In this document: in pieces, positions 46,882-55,862 of the stretch
Position numbering within the stretch: position 1 is the first letter of the stretch
Layout: the number at the start of each line of letters is the position of its first letter
Assembly: GCA_963847615.1 (NCBI GenBank)
Contig: CAWKAN010000017.1
Coordinates: 558,001-622,000 of the forward strand
DNA length: 64,000 nt
Reading direction: 5' to 3'
DNA from: Palsa-883 sp963847615
Lineage (GTDB): Bacteria > Pseudomonadota > Alphaproteobacteria > Acetobacterales > Acetobacteraceae
Translations under genes and position numbers: made by a program
Notes under the pieces: model-generated
The model's database searches: none
Told to the model about the DNA's origin: nothing
The model's input: the letters and a program-made list of their open reading frames with translations, nothing else

Positions 46882-49442
46882 TCAGTCGCGGGCGGCGATC
46901 GGCTCGCGCGGCGCCATCGGCAGCCTGGGGTCCGGTTTGGCCGCATGGCGCTCCGGCAGCGGTGCCACCCACGGCCGCGTCCCCCGCTTCCAGCGGTCGC
47001 TGACGATCACCGCGCCCGCCGGGCGCAGCCAGATCGCCACCGAACCATAGCGCCACACGGTGAAGCGATCGACCAGCTTCGGCCAGGGCCGCGGGCAGCG
47101 CCCGCGCGCCGGCTCGGCCGCCACCTCCACCGCCGCCGCGCGGCAATCGGCAACCGAGACCTGGCCGCGCACCAGCAGCGCCGCCGCCGCCCCCGGGCGC
47201 GGCCGCAGCAGGCAGCCGGCGGCATCGCAGGCGATCGCCCCCGCCGCCGCCGTCCCGCTCTTCGGCATCGGGGTCATCGCGCCGTCTCCCCAGTAGTCGG
47301 TCCAGTCGTCGCGGATGAAGCGCGAGGCGCCGGCGCCCTGCTCCACGAACACCCCGGAGGCGGTGTGCACCGCGATCAGCCGCCCGTCGGCCGAGACCAG
47401 CAGGTCGGCCGGGCGCGCCAGCAGCGGCGAGGCCAGCCCGACCGCCAGCACCGCGATCCCCGCCAGCCGGACCCGCCCGCGCCACAGCCCGAGCCAGGCC
47501 ATGCCGAGCCCGACCAGCGCCAGCCCCCAGGCCGGCGCGTGCGGCACCGGCAGCGTCGCCGCCGGCAAGGCAGCGGTGGTGCGCGCGACCCACAGGATCG
47601 CCTCCACCCCCCAGCTCATCGGCAGCATGACCAGCCGGTCCAGCCCCAGCGGCATCAGCGCCAGCGCGACCAGCCCCAGCGGCATCACCCAGAACGCCGT
47701 CAGCGGCACCGCCACCATGTTGGAGACGACGAAATACACCTGGATGCGACCGAAATGGTACGCCCCGAACGGCATCGAGGCGGTGCCTGCCAGCAGCGAG
47801 GTCAGCCCCAACATCGCCAGGTGCAACGTCAGCTTGCCGCGCCAGCCGCCCTCGCCGCGCAGCGCCGCCAGCCGCGGGCGCAGCACCTCGTAGCCGGCGA
47901 TCAGCGCCAGCACCGCGGCGAAGCTCATCTGGAACGACACGCCGGGCACTTCCTGCGGCGCGGTCAGCATCAGGACGACGCCGGCCAGGCCGAGGCCGCG
48001 CAGCGAGATCGCCCGGCGGCCCCACAGCACCGCCACGGTGTACAGCGCCGCCATCGCGAAGCTGCGCATGATCGGCACGTGCATCCCGGTCAGCACCATG
48101 TAGCCGCCGCCCACCGCCAGGGCGACGAAGGCGCCGATCTGCTTGGTCGGCCAGCGCAGCGCGGTGAACTCGCACAGCGCCAGGGCGGCGCGGGTCAGCA
48201 GCATCGTCCAGCCCATGACGATGCCGATGTGCAACCCGGCCACCGCCAGCAGGTGGGCCAGTCCCGAGTCGCGGAACGCCGCGTGATCCGCCGGCGGGAT
48301 GGCGCCGGACATGCCGGTGAACAGCGTCGCGGCGATGGTGCCGGCGGCGCCCGGCATGCCGGTCATGAACCGCGCGCCGATCGCCTCGCGCAGACGTTGC
48401 ACGCGGCGCGCCAGGCCCGAGGGGTTGGCGGCGGCGACCAACGCCGCCGGCCCCAGCGCGAAGCCCGACCCGCCGAGCCCGGCGTAGAACGCGTCGCGCT
48501 GCAGGTCCCAGCCGCCCGGATAGGCCGGCGGCGCCGGCGCCCGCAGCAGCGCGCGCACCCGCACCCTGTCGCCGGTGGCCACGACGATCGGATCGCCGCG
48601 GCGCAGGCGGACCCGCACCATCCGGTCCAGTGTCTGGCCGGTCTGCATCAGCGCCGCGCCTGCCGGCATGGCGCCCGGCAGTGTCGCGCTGATCCGGGCC
48701 GCCTGTTTCGGCGGCGTGCCACTCTGGGGTGTCGCTGGCTCGGGTGTCGCCGTCTGAGGCGTCCCTGTCTGGGTTGTCCCGGTCTGGTTGTCCCGGTCTG
48801 GGTTGTCCCGGTCTGGGCCTCCCGCTTGCGGACGGCGCGCGTCCGGGTCGCGGTCCGGTCCTCCGTCGCCTGGGCCTCCACCTCCGGAGCCGGCGCCTCC
48901 AGCCGCACCGCCTCCAGCAGCAGCCGACGGCCCACCGGCAGCGGATCGATCTGCCGCACCACGCCGCTGATCGTCACGGCATGGGTCGGCAGGACGATCA
49001 GCGGTGCCGCGCGCCAGGTCGCCACCTGCGCCGCGGTCAGACCCGCCGCGAAGGCGGTCACCGCCACCAGCGCGCCGCGCAGTAGCGCCGACGGCGCCGC
49101 AGCGTCGGAGCCCATGGCGGCGGACCCCGAGGCACCGGGCCGCGCCAGGCCCGCCCCCAGTGCCGCCCCGAGTGCCGCCGGCACCAGCAGCGCCAACCCG
49201 ATCCAGGGCGGCGGCTCCCGGCGCAGCGCGAAGTAGGTCAGCACGCCCACGCCCATCAGCACCGGCAGCCACAGCACCAGGCGATCGCGCTCGACTGCCA
49301 GCCACGCCGGCGGCCAGGCCAGCCGCCCGCGTCCGGCCGCGCGCGCCCACGCCGGCCGCACCACCGGCAGCCAGGCCAATGCCAGCCGGGTCAATGCCGG
49401 CCGGGCGGCGGTCAGTCGCGCCAGGAGCAGCTTGGACTGCAT
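46882..49442 (-). CDS. comEC: ComEC/Rec2 DNA-uptake channel, one frameshift in a short tandem repeat
   Basis: Inner-membrane channel for single-stranded DNA in natural transformation. The N-terminal part (VLWLPVLMGVGVLTYFALRR, then the OB-like DUF4131 region with PTHAVTISGVVRQIDPLPVG) is followed by the competence domain: DHAAFRDSGLAHLLAVAGLH, IGIVMGWTMLLTRAAL, RRAISLRGLGLAGVVLMLTA, VPGVSFQMSFAAVLALIAGY. The end resembles a shortened beta-lactamase-like tail (PADLLVSADGRLIAVHTASG). A frame change lies at about 48780-48800 in three copies of GGTTGTCCCGGTCT, the middle one lacking one G. About 853 residues. Divergent from gltX. Confidence 0.88.
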
Positions 49443-49488
49443 GCCGCCAGCCTACGGCGCGCGTCTCTACAGGACATGAACGCCCGTG

Positions 49489-49667
49489 CTAGCCCGCATT
49501 TCTCACCCTGTTGCGCGACGATGGCGAAGGTCATTGTCGTGCCCCAATGGTACCAATGGGGATTTTCGCGCCGCCGCCAAGACTGGGTGTCTTCGCAAGG
49601 CGCGAAAATCCTCTGGCGCGGCAAGGACCAAGCCAGCGCCCGCGACAGGGTGAGAAATGCGGGCTAG
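49489..49667. mobile_element. MITE-like element with 23-bp perfect inverted ends
   Basis: A 179-bp element. Ends CTAGCCCGCATTTCTCACCC, TGT (49489-49511) and the exact reverse complement at 49645-49667. Inside, GATTTTCGCGCC and GGCGCGAAAATC form a second 12-bp inverted pair and CCCCAATGGTACCAATGGGG is a near-palindrome. No coding capacity and no obvious target duplication. It occupies the divergent promoter region of comEC and gltX, ending 8 bases before the gltX ATG. Confidence 0.7.
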
Positions 49668-49675
49668 GTTGGCGC

Positions 49676-51118
49676 ATGTCCGTCCGCACCCGCTTCGCCC
49701 CCAGCCCGACCGGCCTGCTGCATATCGGCGGCGCCCGCACCGCGTTGTTCAACTACCTGTTCGCCCGCCACCACGGGGGAGAATTCCTGCTGCGCGTCGA
49801 GGACACCGACCGGGTCCGCAGCACCGACGCCGCCACCCAGGTGATCCTGGACGGGCTCGACTGGCTCGGCCTGGCCCGCGACGGGCAGACCGTCTACCAG
49901 CACACCCGCGCCGCGCGCCACGCCGAGGTGGCGCTGCAGATGCTCGCCGCCGGCCACGCCTATCGCTGCTACTGCACGCCGGACGAGCTGCGCACGATGC
50001 GCGAGCAGGCGCTCGCCGAGGGCCGCCCGCCCCGCTACGACGGACGCTGGCGCGACCGCGACCCCGCCGACGCGCCGCCGGGCGTGCAACCCGCGCTCCG
50101 CCTCAAGGCCCCGCGCGACGGCGACACCGTGGTCGAGGACCTGGTGCAGGGCAGCGTCCGCGTCGCCAACACCGAGCTCGATGACATGATCATCCTGCGC
50201 AGCGACGGCACGCCGATGTACAACCACTCGGTGGTGGTCGACGACCACGACATGGCGATCACCCATGTGATCCGCGGCGACGACCACCTGACCAACACGT
50301 TCCGCCAGGTGCAGGTCTACCAGGCGATGGGCTGGGCGCTGCCGCGCTTCGCCCACATCCCGCTGATCCACGGCGCCGACGGGGCAAAACTCTCCAAACG
50401 CCACGGCGCGGTCAGCGTGCTGGAGTTCCGCGAGCAGGGCTACCTGCCCGAGGCGCTGTGCAACTACCTGCTGCGACTCGGCTGGGGCCACGGCGACTCG
50501 GAAATCATCAGCCGCGCGGAGGCGATCCGCCTGTTCGACCTGGACGGAGTCGGCCGCGCCGCGAGTCGGATGGACTACGCCAAGCTGACCCATCTCAACG
50601 GCGTCTACCTGCGCCAGGCCGACGACGACCGGCTGACCCGGGATGTGCTGCAACGTCTGGCGCATCGGGGCGATCTTTCGCTCGGCGCGATCGCCGCGGA
50701 GCGCATCCGCGCGCTGATGCCGGGGCTGAAGGACCGCGCGAAAACCCTGGTTGAACTGGCTGACAGCGCAGCATTCCTCGCCCGCACCACCCCCCTGCCC
50801 TGCGAGCCGAAGGCCGCCGCCCTGCTGACCCCGGAGGCCAGGCTGATGCTGCGCGAGGTCGTCGCTGTCCTGGCCGCCACGGACTTCTCGCAACCCGCCT
50901 TGGACGCCGCGCTGCGCGGCTTCGCCGAAACATCAGGCCGCAAGCTCGGCCAGGTCGCCCAACCACTGCGCGCCGCGCTGACCGGCAGCACCACCAGCCC
51001 GGGCATCGATGCCACCCTGGCCGCGCTCGGCCGCGACGAAGCCCTGGCCCGCATCGCCGCCGCCGCCGCATCGCCGCTTTTGACCTGCGTCAAGGCACTT
51101 GCCGCCGAAAAGCGCTAG
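49676..51118 (+). CDS. gltX: Glutamate--tRNA ligase
   Basis: Class I aminoacyl-tRNA synthetase charging tRNA-Glu (non-discriminating forms also charge tRNA-Gln). Starts MSVRTRFAPSPTGLLHIGGA with the HIGH-type HIGG motif; RVEDTDRVRSTDAATQVILD; the KMSKS-equivalent GAKLSKRHGAVSVLEF near residue 245; anticodon-binding helices after about 330. 480 residues, intact. The ATG at 49676 has no clear Shine-Dalgarno because the MITE-like element ends 8 bases upstream, but FAPSPTG similarity begins at residue 6. Alphaproteobacteria often carry two gltX copies, so this may not be the only one. Confidence 0.94.
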   Translation: MSVRTRFAPSPTGLLHIGGARTALFNYLFARHHGGEFLLRVEDTDRVRSTDAATQVILDGLDWLGLARDGQTVYQHTRAARHAEVALQMLAAGHAYRCYCTPDELRTMREQALAEGRPPRYDGRWRDRDPADAPPGVQPALRLKAPRDGDTVVEDLVQGSVRVANTELDDMIILRSDGTPMYNHSVVVDDHDMAITHVIRGDDHLTNTFRQVQVYQAMGWALPRFAHIPLIHGADGAKLSKRHGAVSVLEFREQGYLPEALCNYLLRLGWGHGDSEIISRAEAIRLFDLDGVGRAASRMDYAKLTHLNGVYLRQADDDRLTRDVLQRLAHRGDLSLGAIAAERIRALMPGLKDRAKTLVELADSAAFLARTTPLPCEPKAAALLTPEARLMLREVVAVLAATDFSQPALDAALRGFAETSGRKLGQVAQPLRAALTGSTTSPGIDATLAALGRDEALARIAAAAASPLLTCVKALAAEKR

Positions 51119-51148
51119 CCGGCCCTGTCGATACGGCAGGAGCCCAAC

Positions 51149-51634
51149 ATGCTGAAGCCGAGACACGGCGCCACCGACCTCGCGGCGCTGGCAACCGGTG
51201 GCGGGCTGTTCCTGGTCGCCGCGCTGAGCGGGATGTTGGGCCTGGCCGAGTTCATCGGCGCCAACCGCCCCGCGGTCGGCGATATCCTGACATTCAACAC
51301 CGCCGGCGGCGTGCCGGATAGCCTGCCGGGCCAGCTCGGCGTCATGCGGACGGATGGCTCGCCCTGCCAGCTCGACCTCCGGGCGATGCGCGATGCGCAT
51401 GGCAGCATGGTCGTCGAGGCGGTGACCAATACCGCCCCGCGCGCCTACCGCCTGCACTGGGCCGGGACACCCACCCATCGCCAGGCCGGGGATTGCGGCA
51501 CCAGCGCCGATATCGAAGCTTCGGAGACGGTCATGGCAACCCTGCTGGTCGCCGCCGGCGGCGCCGGCCTCGGGCCGGAGAAACGGGAACTGCCCGTCTT
51601 CGTCCTGCAGCACATGCCGCAGACCGCCCAATAG
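51149..51634 (+). CDS. Hypothetical membrane-anchored protein, 161 aa
   Basis: Not recognised. One N-terminal membrane segment (DLAALATGGGLFLVAALSGM, about residues 9-30) then a periplasmic-looking domain with paired cysteines (GSPCQLDLRAM and QAGDCGTSADIE) and YRLHWAGTPTH. GCAGGAG lies 8 bases before the ATG. It lies 30 bases after gltX in the same direction, followed by the palindromic element copy 2, which may terminate the transcript. Confidence 0.7.
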   Translation: MLKPRHGATDLAALATGGGLFLVAALSGMLGLAEFIGANRPAVGDILTFNTAGGVPDSLPGQLGVMRTDGSPCQLDLRAMRDAHGSMVVEAVTNTAPRAYRLHWAGTPTHRQAGDCGTSADIEASETVMATLLVAAGGAGLGPEKRELPVFVLQHMPQTAQ

Positions 51635-51643
51635 CGCCGCACC

Positions 51644-51952
51644 GCAGCAAGGCGGGGCTCCGCCCCGAACCCCGCCAGGGGGGCGTTGCCCCCCTGGACC
51701 CCCCACCCCCCGGGACAAGTGCCCGGGGGCAGGCGCCGGCGGAGCCTCTGGACTCCATGACTGGGAGTGTGGGGAGGGGAAGGGGGCGGGTGGGCGCGGC
51801 GAAGGGGCGCCGTCCGGCGCCCCATCGCCGCGCCCACCCGCCCCCTTCCCCTCCCCACACTCCCAGTGAAGGGTTCCAAGGGCTCGCCCTTGGTGGGGGT
51901 CCAGGGGGCAACGCCCCCTGGCGGGGTTCGGGGCGGAGCCCCGCCTTGCTGC
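51644..51952. repeat. Nested palindromic intergenic element, copy 2
   Basis: Same architecture as 10437-10731. Outer arms GCAGCAAGGCGGGGC (51644 on) and GCCCCGCCTTGCTGC (to 51952). The core inverted repeat is 51761-51812 / 51815-51866 with one mismatch. The distal stem (CTGGGAGTGTGGGGAGGGGA) and TGAAGGGTTCCAAGGGCTC flank are shared with copy 1, but the loop-proximal half of the stem differs and is still self-complementary. It directly precedes pyrB. Confidence 0.9.
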
Positions 51953-51997
51953 GCTGCGACCGTTGACGACCCGCGCCAGTTCCGGCAACCAGCGCGG

Positions 51998-52936
51998 GTG
52001 GCCTACTGGCAGAAACATCTCCTGGCGATCGAGGGGCTGACACCGCCCGAGATCGGGCATCTGCTCGATGTCGCCGAGAACTATGTGCTGCTGAACCGTT
52101 CCGGCAAGACCCAGCGCGACCTGCTGCGCGGGCGCACCCTGATCAACCTGTTCTTCGAGGACAGCACCCGCACCCGCACCAGTTTCGAGATCGCCGGCAA
52201 GCGGTTGGGCGCCGACGTGATCAACATGTCGGTTTCCACCTCCTCGGTGAACAAGGGCGAGACGCTGCTGGACACCGCGGCGACGCTGAACGCGATGAAC
52301 TGCGACCTGCTGGTGGTGCGCCACGACCAGTCGGGTGCGCCCAACCTGCTGGCGCAGAAGGTCGATGCCGCTGTGATCAACGCCGGCGACGGCACGCACG
52401 AGCACCCGACCCAGGCGCTGCTGGACGCGCTGACCATCCGCCGCCGCAAGGGCCGGCTGGGGGGTCTGGTGGTGGCGCTGTGCGGCGACGTGCTGCACTC
52501 GCGGGTGGCGCGCTCCAACATCCACCTGCTCAGCGCGATGGGCGCCAGGGTGCGCGTCATCGGCCCGCCGACCCTGATCCCGGCCGAGGCGCCGCGGCTG
52601 GGGGTGGAGGTGTTCCACGACATGCGCGCCGGGCTGGACGGCGCCGACATCGTCATGATGCTGCGCCTGCAGAAGGAGCGGATGCAGAAAGGCCTGGTGC
52701 CGTCGGCGCGCGAGTATTTCCGCTTCTACGGCCTGGACGCGGCGAAGCTGGCGGCGGCCAAGCCCGACGCGCTGGTGATGCATCCCGGCCCGATGAACCG
52801 CGGGGTAGAAATCGACAGCGCGGTGGCCGACGATCCGCTGCGCAGCGTGATCAAGGAGCAGGTGGAGATGGGCGTCGCCGTGCGCATGGCGGTGCTGGAC
52901 ACGCTGTCGCGGGCGTATCGGCGCAATGTCGGCTGA
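51998..52936 (+). CDS. pyrB: Aspartate carbamoyltransferase catalytic subunit
   Basis: Second step of pyrimidine synthesis (carbamoyl phosphate + aspartate). Carbamoyl-phosphate motif FFEDSTRTRTSFEIAGKRLG near residue 52; NAGDGTHEHPTQALLDALTI near 130; VALCGDVLHSRVARSNIHLL; VMHPGPMNRGVEIDSAVADD near the end. 312 residues, intact. The start is uncertain: no ATG is in frame, and I take the GTG at 51998 (VAYWQKHLLAIEGL), which lies 45 bases after the palindromic element with no clear ribosome site. The element may have replaced the native leader. Overlaps the pyrC-like gene by 11 bases; the two products are expected to form a complex. Confidence 0.92.
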   Translation: MAYWQKHLLAIEGLTPPEIGHLLDVAENYVLLNRSGKTQRDLLRGRTLINLFFEDSTRTRTSFEIAGKRLGADVINMSVSTSSVNKGETLLDTAATLNAMNCDLLVVRHDQSGAPNLLAQKVDAAVINAGDGTHEHPTQALLDALTIRRRKGRLGGLVVALCGDVLHSRVARSNIHLLSAMGARVRVIGPPTLIPAEAPRLGVEVFHDMRAGLDGADIVMMLRLQKERMQKGLVPSAREYFRFYGLDAAKLAAAKPDALVMHPGPMNRGVEIDSAVADDPLRSVIKEQVEMGVAVRMAVLDTLSRAYRRNVG

Positions 52937-54218
52937 TCCGCGGCCCATCGACACGCTGTTCACCGGGGTTCGCCTGCTCGATCCGGCGAGCGGGCTCGAT
53001 GTGGTCGGCGATCTGCTGGTGCGCGACGGCGTGATCGCCGATCTCGGCCCGGCGCTGGGCCGGCCGGATGGGGCGCGCGTGGTTGCCGCGGCCGGTGCGG
53101 TGCTGTGTCCGGGCCTGGTCAACATGCGCGCCGAGCTGGGCGAGCCGGGGTTCGAGTATCGCGAGACGATCGCCTCGGCCGCCGCGGCGGCGGCTTCGGG
53201 CGGCATCACCACGGTGGCGGTGCTGCCCAACAGCGCCCCGGCGATCGACGATCCGGCGCTGGTGCGGGCGCTGCGGGCGCGCGGCGAGGACACCGGCAGC
53301 CTGACCATCCTGCCCTATGGCGCGGTGACCCGCGGCTGCCGGGGCGAGGAGCTGGCCGAGTTGGGCCTGCTGCACGAGGCCGGCGCGGTCGCCTTCACCG
53401 ACGGTGGGCGGACGATCGGCTCGTCGCGCATGATGCGCCTGGCGCTGTCCTATGCGCGCGGCTTCGGCGGCATGATCGTGCAGCATCCGGAGGACCCGGG
53501 CCTGGCCGACGGCGGCGCGGCGACCGAGGGCGAGCTGGCGACACGGCTCGGCCTGCCGTCGATCCCCGCCGCGGCCGAGGCGATCCAGGTGGCGCGCGAC
53601 CTTCGGCTGGCGCGGCTGACCGGCGGGCGGCTGCATTTCGCGCATGTCTCGACCGCCGAGGCGCTGGCGCTGATCCGCGCCGCCAAGGCAGCGGGGGTGG
53701 CGGTGAGCTGCGACACCGCGCCGCCGTATTTCGACCTGAACGAGACGGCGATCGGCGAGTTCCGCACCTACGCCAAGCTGTCGCCGCCGCTGCGCTGCGA
53801 GGCCGACCGGCTGGCGGTGGTGGCGGCGCTGGCGGACGGCACGATCGACGCGATCGCGTCGGACCACCAGCCGCGCGACGCCGACGACAAGCGCCAACCG
53901 TTCGCCCAGGCGGCGGCGGGCGGCTCGGGGCTGGCGACGCTGCTGGCGGTCACGCTGGTCCAGGTGCACGGTGGGGCGTTGAGCTTGCCGCAGGCGATCG
54001 GGCTGTTGACGGCGCGCCCGGCGGCGGTGCTGGGCCGCGCGGCCGGGCGGCTGGCCAAGGGCGGGGCGGCCGATCTGTGCCTGTTCCATCCGGAGCGGGC
54101 CTGGCAGGTGGAGGCGGGCAAGCTGCCCGGCAAGGCGCAGAACACGCCGTTCGACGGGCGCGCGCTGGAGGGGGTGGTGCTGGGGACCTGGAAGGCCGGG
54201 CGGCCGGTGTTCGGTTGA
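52926..54218 (+). CDS. Dihydroorotase-like protein, probably inactive (PyrC-prime type)
   Basis: A 430-residue amidohydrolase-fold protein of the PyrC/PyrX group. The metal-binding D-x-H-x-H of active dihydroorotases, normally just after CPGLV, is replaced by GLVNMRAELGEPG, so two zinc-binding His are missing. Other family features remain: LHFAHVSTAEALALIRAAKA, IDAIASDHQPRDADDK, and the C-terminal AQNTPFDGRALEGVVLGTWK. Inactive homologues of this type serve as structural partners of PyrB, and the 11-base overlap with pyrB supports that. A separate active dihydroorotase would then be needed elsewhere. Confidence 0.85.
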   Translation: MSADPRPIDTLFTGVRLLDPASGLDVVGDLLVRDGVIADLGPALGRPDGARVVAAAGAVLCPGLVNMRAELGEPGFEYRETIASAAAAAASGGITTVAVLPNSAPAIDDPALVRALRARGEDTGSLTILPYGAVTRGCRGEELAELGLLHEAGAVAFTDGGRTIGSSRMMRLALSYARGFGGMIVQHPEDPGLADGGAATEGELATRLGLPSIPAAAEAIQVARDLRLARLTGGRLHFAHVSTAEALALIRAAKAAGVAVSCDTAPPYFDLNETAIGEFRTYAKLSPPLRCEADRLAVVAALADGTIDAIASDHQPRDADDKRQPFAQAAAGGSGLATLLAVTLVQVHGGALSLPQAIGLLTARPAAVLGRAAGRLAKGGAADLCLFHPERAWQVEAGKLPGKAQNTPFDGRALEGVVLGTWKAGRPVFG

Positions 54219-54251
54219 TGCCGACCGGAGGTGCCTGACGCTGACAGGTGC

Positions 54252-54680
54252 TCAGCCCTCGGCCAACAGGTCATCCAACCCCACCGGGCAGCTCCCGGGA
54301 AGCGGCAACGGCGCCTGCCCGTCCATTGTTTCCGGCAGCGCGCGCAGCGCGTCTGCATAGAGGCCGGGCAGGTCGAGACGCTGACGCATCGATGGCGCGA
54401 ACGCCCGCCGCGCCTGGGCAAGATACAGCCGGGCCTCTGCCCGCCAGCCTGGGACCGACGGCGATGTCGGCCAGGCCTCGGCCTTCAGCCGATGAACCAG
54501 CGTCTGCAACAACAGTGACTCGACCGCGCGCAGATCGCTGCGTCCGACGCTTTCCACCTCGTCAATGATATTCAGCCAATCGGGGCGTTCGTTCACCGGC
54601 TCGCCAGCCGCGATCCGGCGCAGCAGCGCGCCCTGGCGCTCGCTCCACAGCAGGACGTCGTCGTCGTAGAGGTCGCTCAT
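54252..54680 (-). CDS. DUF29 family protein
   Basis: A 142-residue protein of unknown function, common in alphaproteobacteria and cyanobacteria, often in multicopy. Family pattern: MSDLYDDDVLLWSERQGALL, WLNIIDEVESVGRSDLRAVE, SLLLQTLVHRLKAEAWPTSP, ARLYLAQARRAFAPSMRQRL. The start ATG at 54678-54680. Upstream are direct repeats of CTTCTGTGCGCCGGGT. It lies convergent to the pyrC-like gene, between pyrC and plsY, where core gene order would have no gene. Confidence 0.82.
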   Translation of the reverse strand: MSDLYDDDVLLWSERQGALLRRIAAGEPVNERPDWLNIIDEVESVGRSDLRAVESLLLQTLVHRLKAEAWPTSPSVPGWRAEARLYLAQARRAFAPSMRQRLDLPGLYADALRALPETMDGQAPLPLPGSCPVGLDDLLAEG

Positions 54681-54794
54681 CGCCGGTCTCCTGTGCGCCG
54701 GGTCTTCTGTGCGCCGGGTCTTCTGTGCGCATCGTTGTAGCACAGTCATCGGGTCGCTGCGCTGCCATACCCGACCCGTGCGCCGGGCCGGCGG

Positions 54795-55238
54795 CTACGC
54801 CACCCCCATCCACGGGTTCAGCAGCCGCAACCCGGCCCGCGCGAAATCTTCCGTGTTGCGCGTCACCACGCCGAGTTCGTGCTGCCACGCCGTCGCCGCC
54901 AGCAGCGCGTCGGGCTGGGCGTAGGTGTAATTCTCCTTCTGTCCGTCCCCCACAAGCTGGCACCAGCGCAGCAGCACGGGTTCATCCACCTCCAGGATGC
55001 GATCGGCGAACCACGCCAGCAGCCCGTCGCGCAGCCAGGCCTCCAGTTCTGCGCGGAAGCCGGGATCGGGCACGCGCCGGATGCCGAAACGGATCTCCGC
55101 GACGCTGACGCGGCTGAGGTAGCAGGCGATCGGCGGCACCGTTTCCGCCCAGGCCCGCACCGTGGGCGCCGCACGCGAGCCTTTGCGCAATTCCGCGACG
55201 ACGTTGGTGTCGATCAGCCAGCCGCCGGCTGGCCTCAC
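54795..55238 (-). CDS. VapC-like PIN-domain toxin
   Basis: A 147-residue PIN-domain RNase. The first acidic residue is in GWLIDTNVVAELRKGSRAAP, the second in RVSVAEIRFGIRRVPDPGF, the third in YAQPDALLAATAWQHELGVV and the fourth in TRNTEDFARAGLRLLNPW. The start overlaps the stop of the Phd-type antitoxin by 4 bases. It would act on tRNA or rRNA if freed. Intact. Confidence 0.9.
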   Translation of the reverse strand: MRPAGGWLIDTNVVAELRKGSRAAPTVRAWAETVPPIACYLSRVSVAEIRFGIRRVPDPGFRAELEAWLRDGLLAWFADRILEVDEPVLLRWCQLVGDGQKENYTYAQPDALLAATAWQHELGVVTRNTEDFARAGLRLLNPWMGVA

Positions 55239-55522
55239 GCCGCGAAGTCCGGCGGCGCGCGCATCAGGGCGCGTTCACGCACCAGCGTCGCCTCGAAGCT
55301 GTCCAGCCGCGCGAACGGCGGGTCGCCAAACAGCGCCGCCAGGCTCGGACTGACCGCCGCCGGGGCCAGCCTGGCGTAGTCTTCGGCCGCGAGGATCACC
55401 ACCGCCTCCTGTCCGCGCACGGTCACCTTCTGCGGCCCCCGCTCCCGCGCGAGCCGCACCACTTCGCTGAACCGTGCCTTGGCGTCCTCAAGCTTCCAGG
55501 TGTGGGAGCCGGGGGGTGGCAA
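55235..55522 (-). CDS. Phd/YefM-type antitoxin
   Basis: A 95-residue antitoxin: HTWKLEDAKARFSEVVRLAR then ERGPQKVTVRGQEAVVILAA, EDYARL is the Phd fold; the C-terminal half (SLAALFGDPPFARLDSFEAT) binds the toxin. Coupled by a 4-base overlap to the PIN toxin. Hairpin C lies 148 bases upstream. Confidence 0.9.
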   Translation of the reverse strand: MPPPGSHTWKLEDAKARFSEVVRLARERGPQKVTVRGQEAVVILAAEDYARLAPAAVSPSLAALFGDPPFARLDSFEATLVRERALMRAPPDFAA

Positions 55523-55669
55523 CGGATCGGATCAAATTGGGCGCATGACGGGTTTCAATTCAGTTGACCGACCAGACTGGTCAGACAAGCGGCCTGCGCT
55601 GCCGGTGCAAGAGAGCATCCAACCGGCAGCGCCAAGCCACAAACCTTCGATGTCGGGCGGTCCGCCAGA

Positions 55670-55784
55670 AAGCAAGGTTCACCACAGAGACACCGAGACA
55701 CAGAGAAGGAAGTCGATGCGCTTCGCGCGAAGCGCCGTGGTTTTCCTTCTCTGTGTCTCGGTGTCTCTGTGGTGAACCTTGCTT
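55670..55784. repeat. Long hairpin C: 42-bp perfect inverted repeat with palindromic loop
   Basis: Arms 55670-55711 and 55743-55784 are exact reverse complements (42 of 42), loop 31 bases. The arm contains ACAGAGACACCGAGACACAG with internal direct repeats. The loop contains the palindrome GCGCTTCGCGCGAAGCGC. A single degraded arm (AAGGTTCACCACGAAGCAC) is seen near 34864. Lies 79 bases upstream of plsY. Confidence 0.92.
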
Positions 55785-55862
55785 GCGGCCGACCGAGCGC
55801 CCCAGCGCGTGGAAGACGCCCCCTCGGAACCCGCAGCGAACCCGGCTATCCTCGCCGCACCC

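Noticed and set aside
45562..49236. 1224-codon plus-strand ORF opposite mltB and comEC
   Set aside because: Antisense shadow; no start site or domain, and the minus strand carries clear enzyme motifs.
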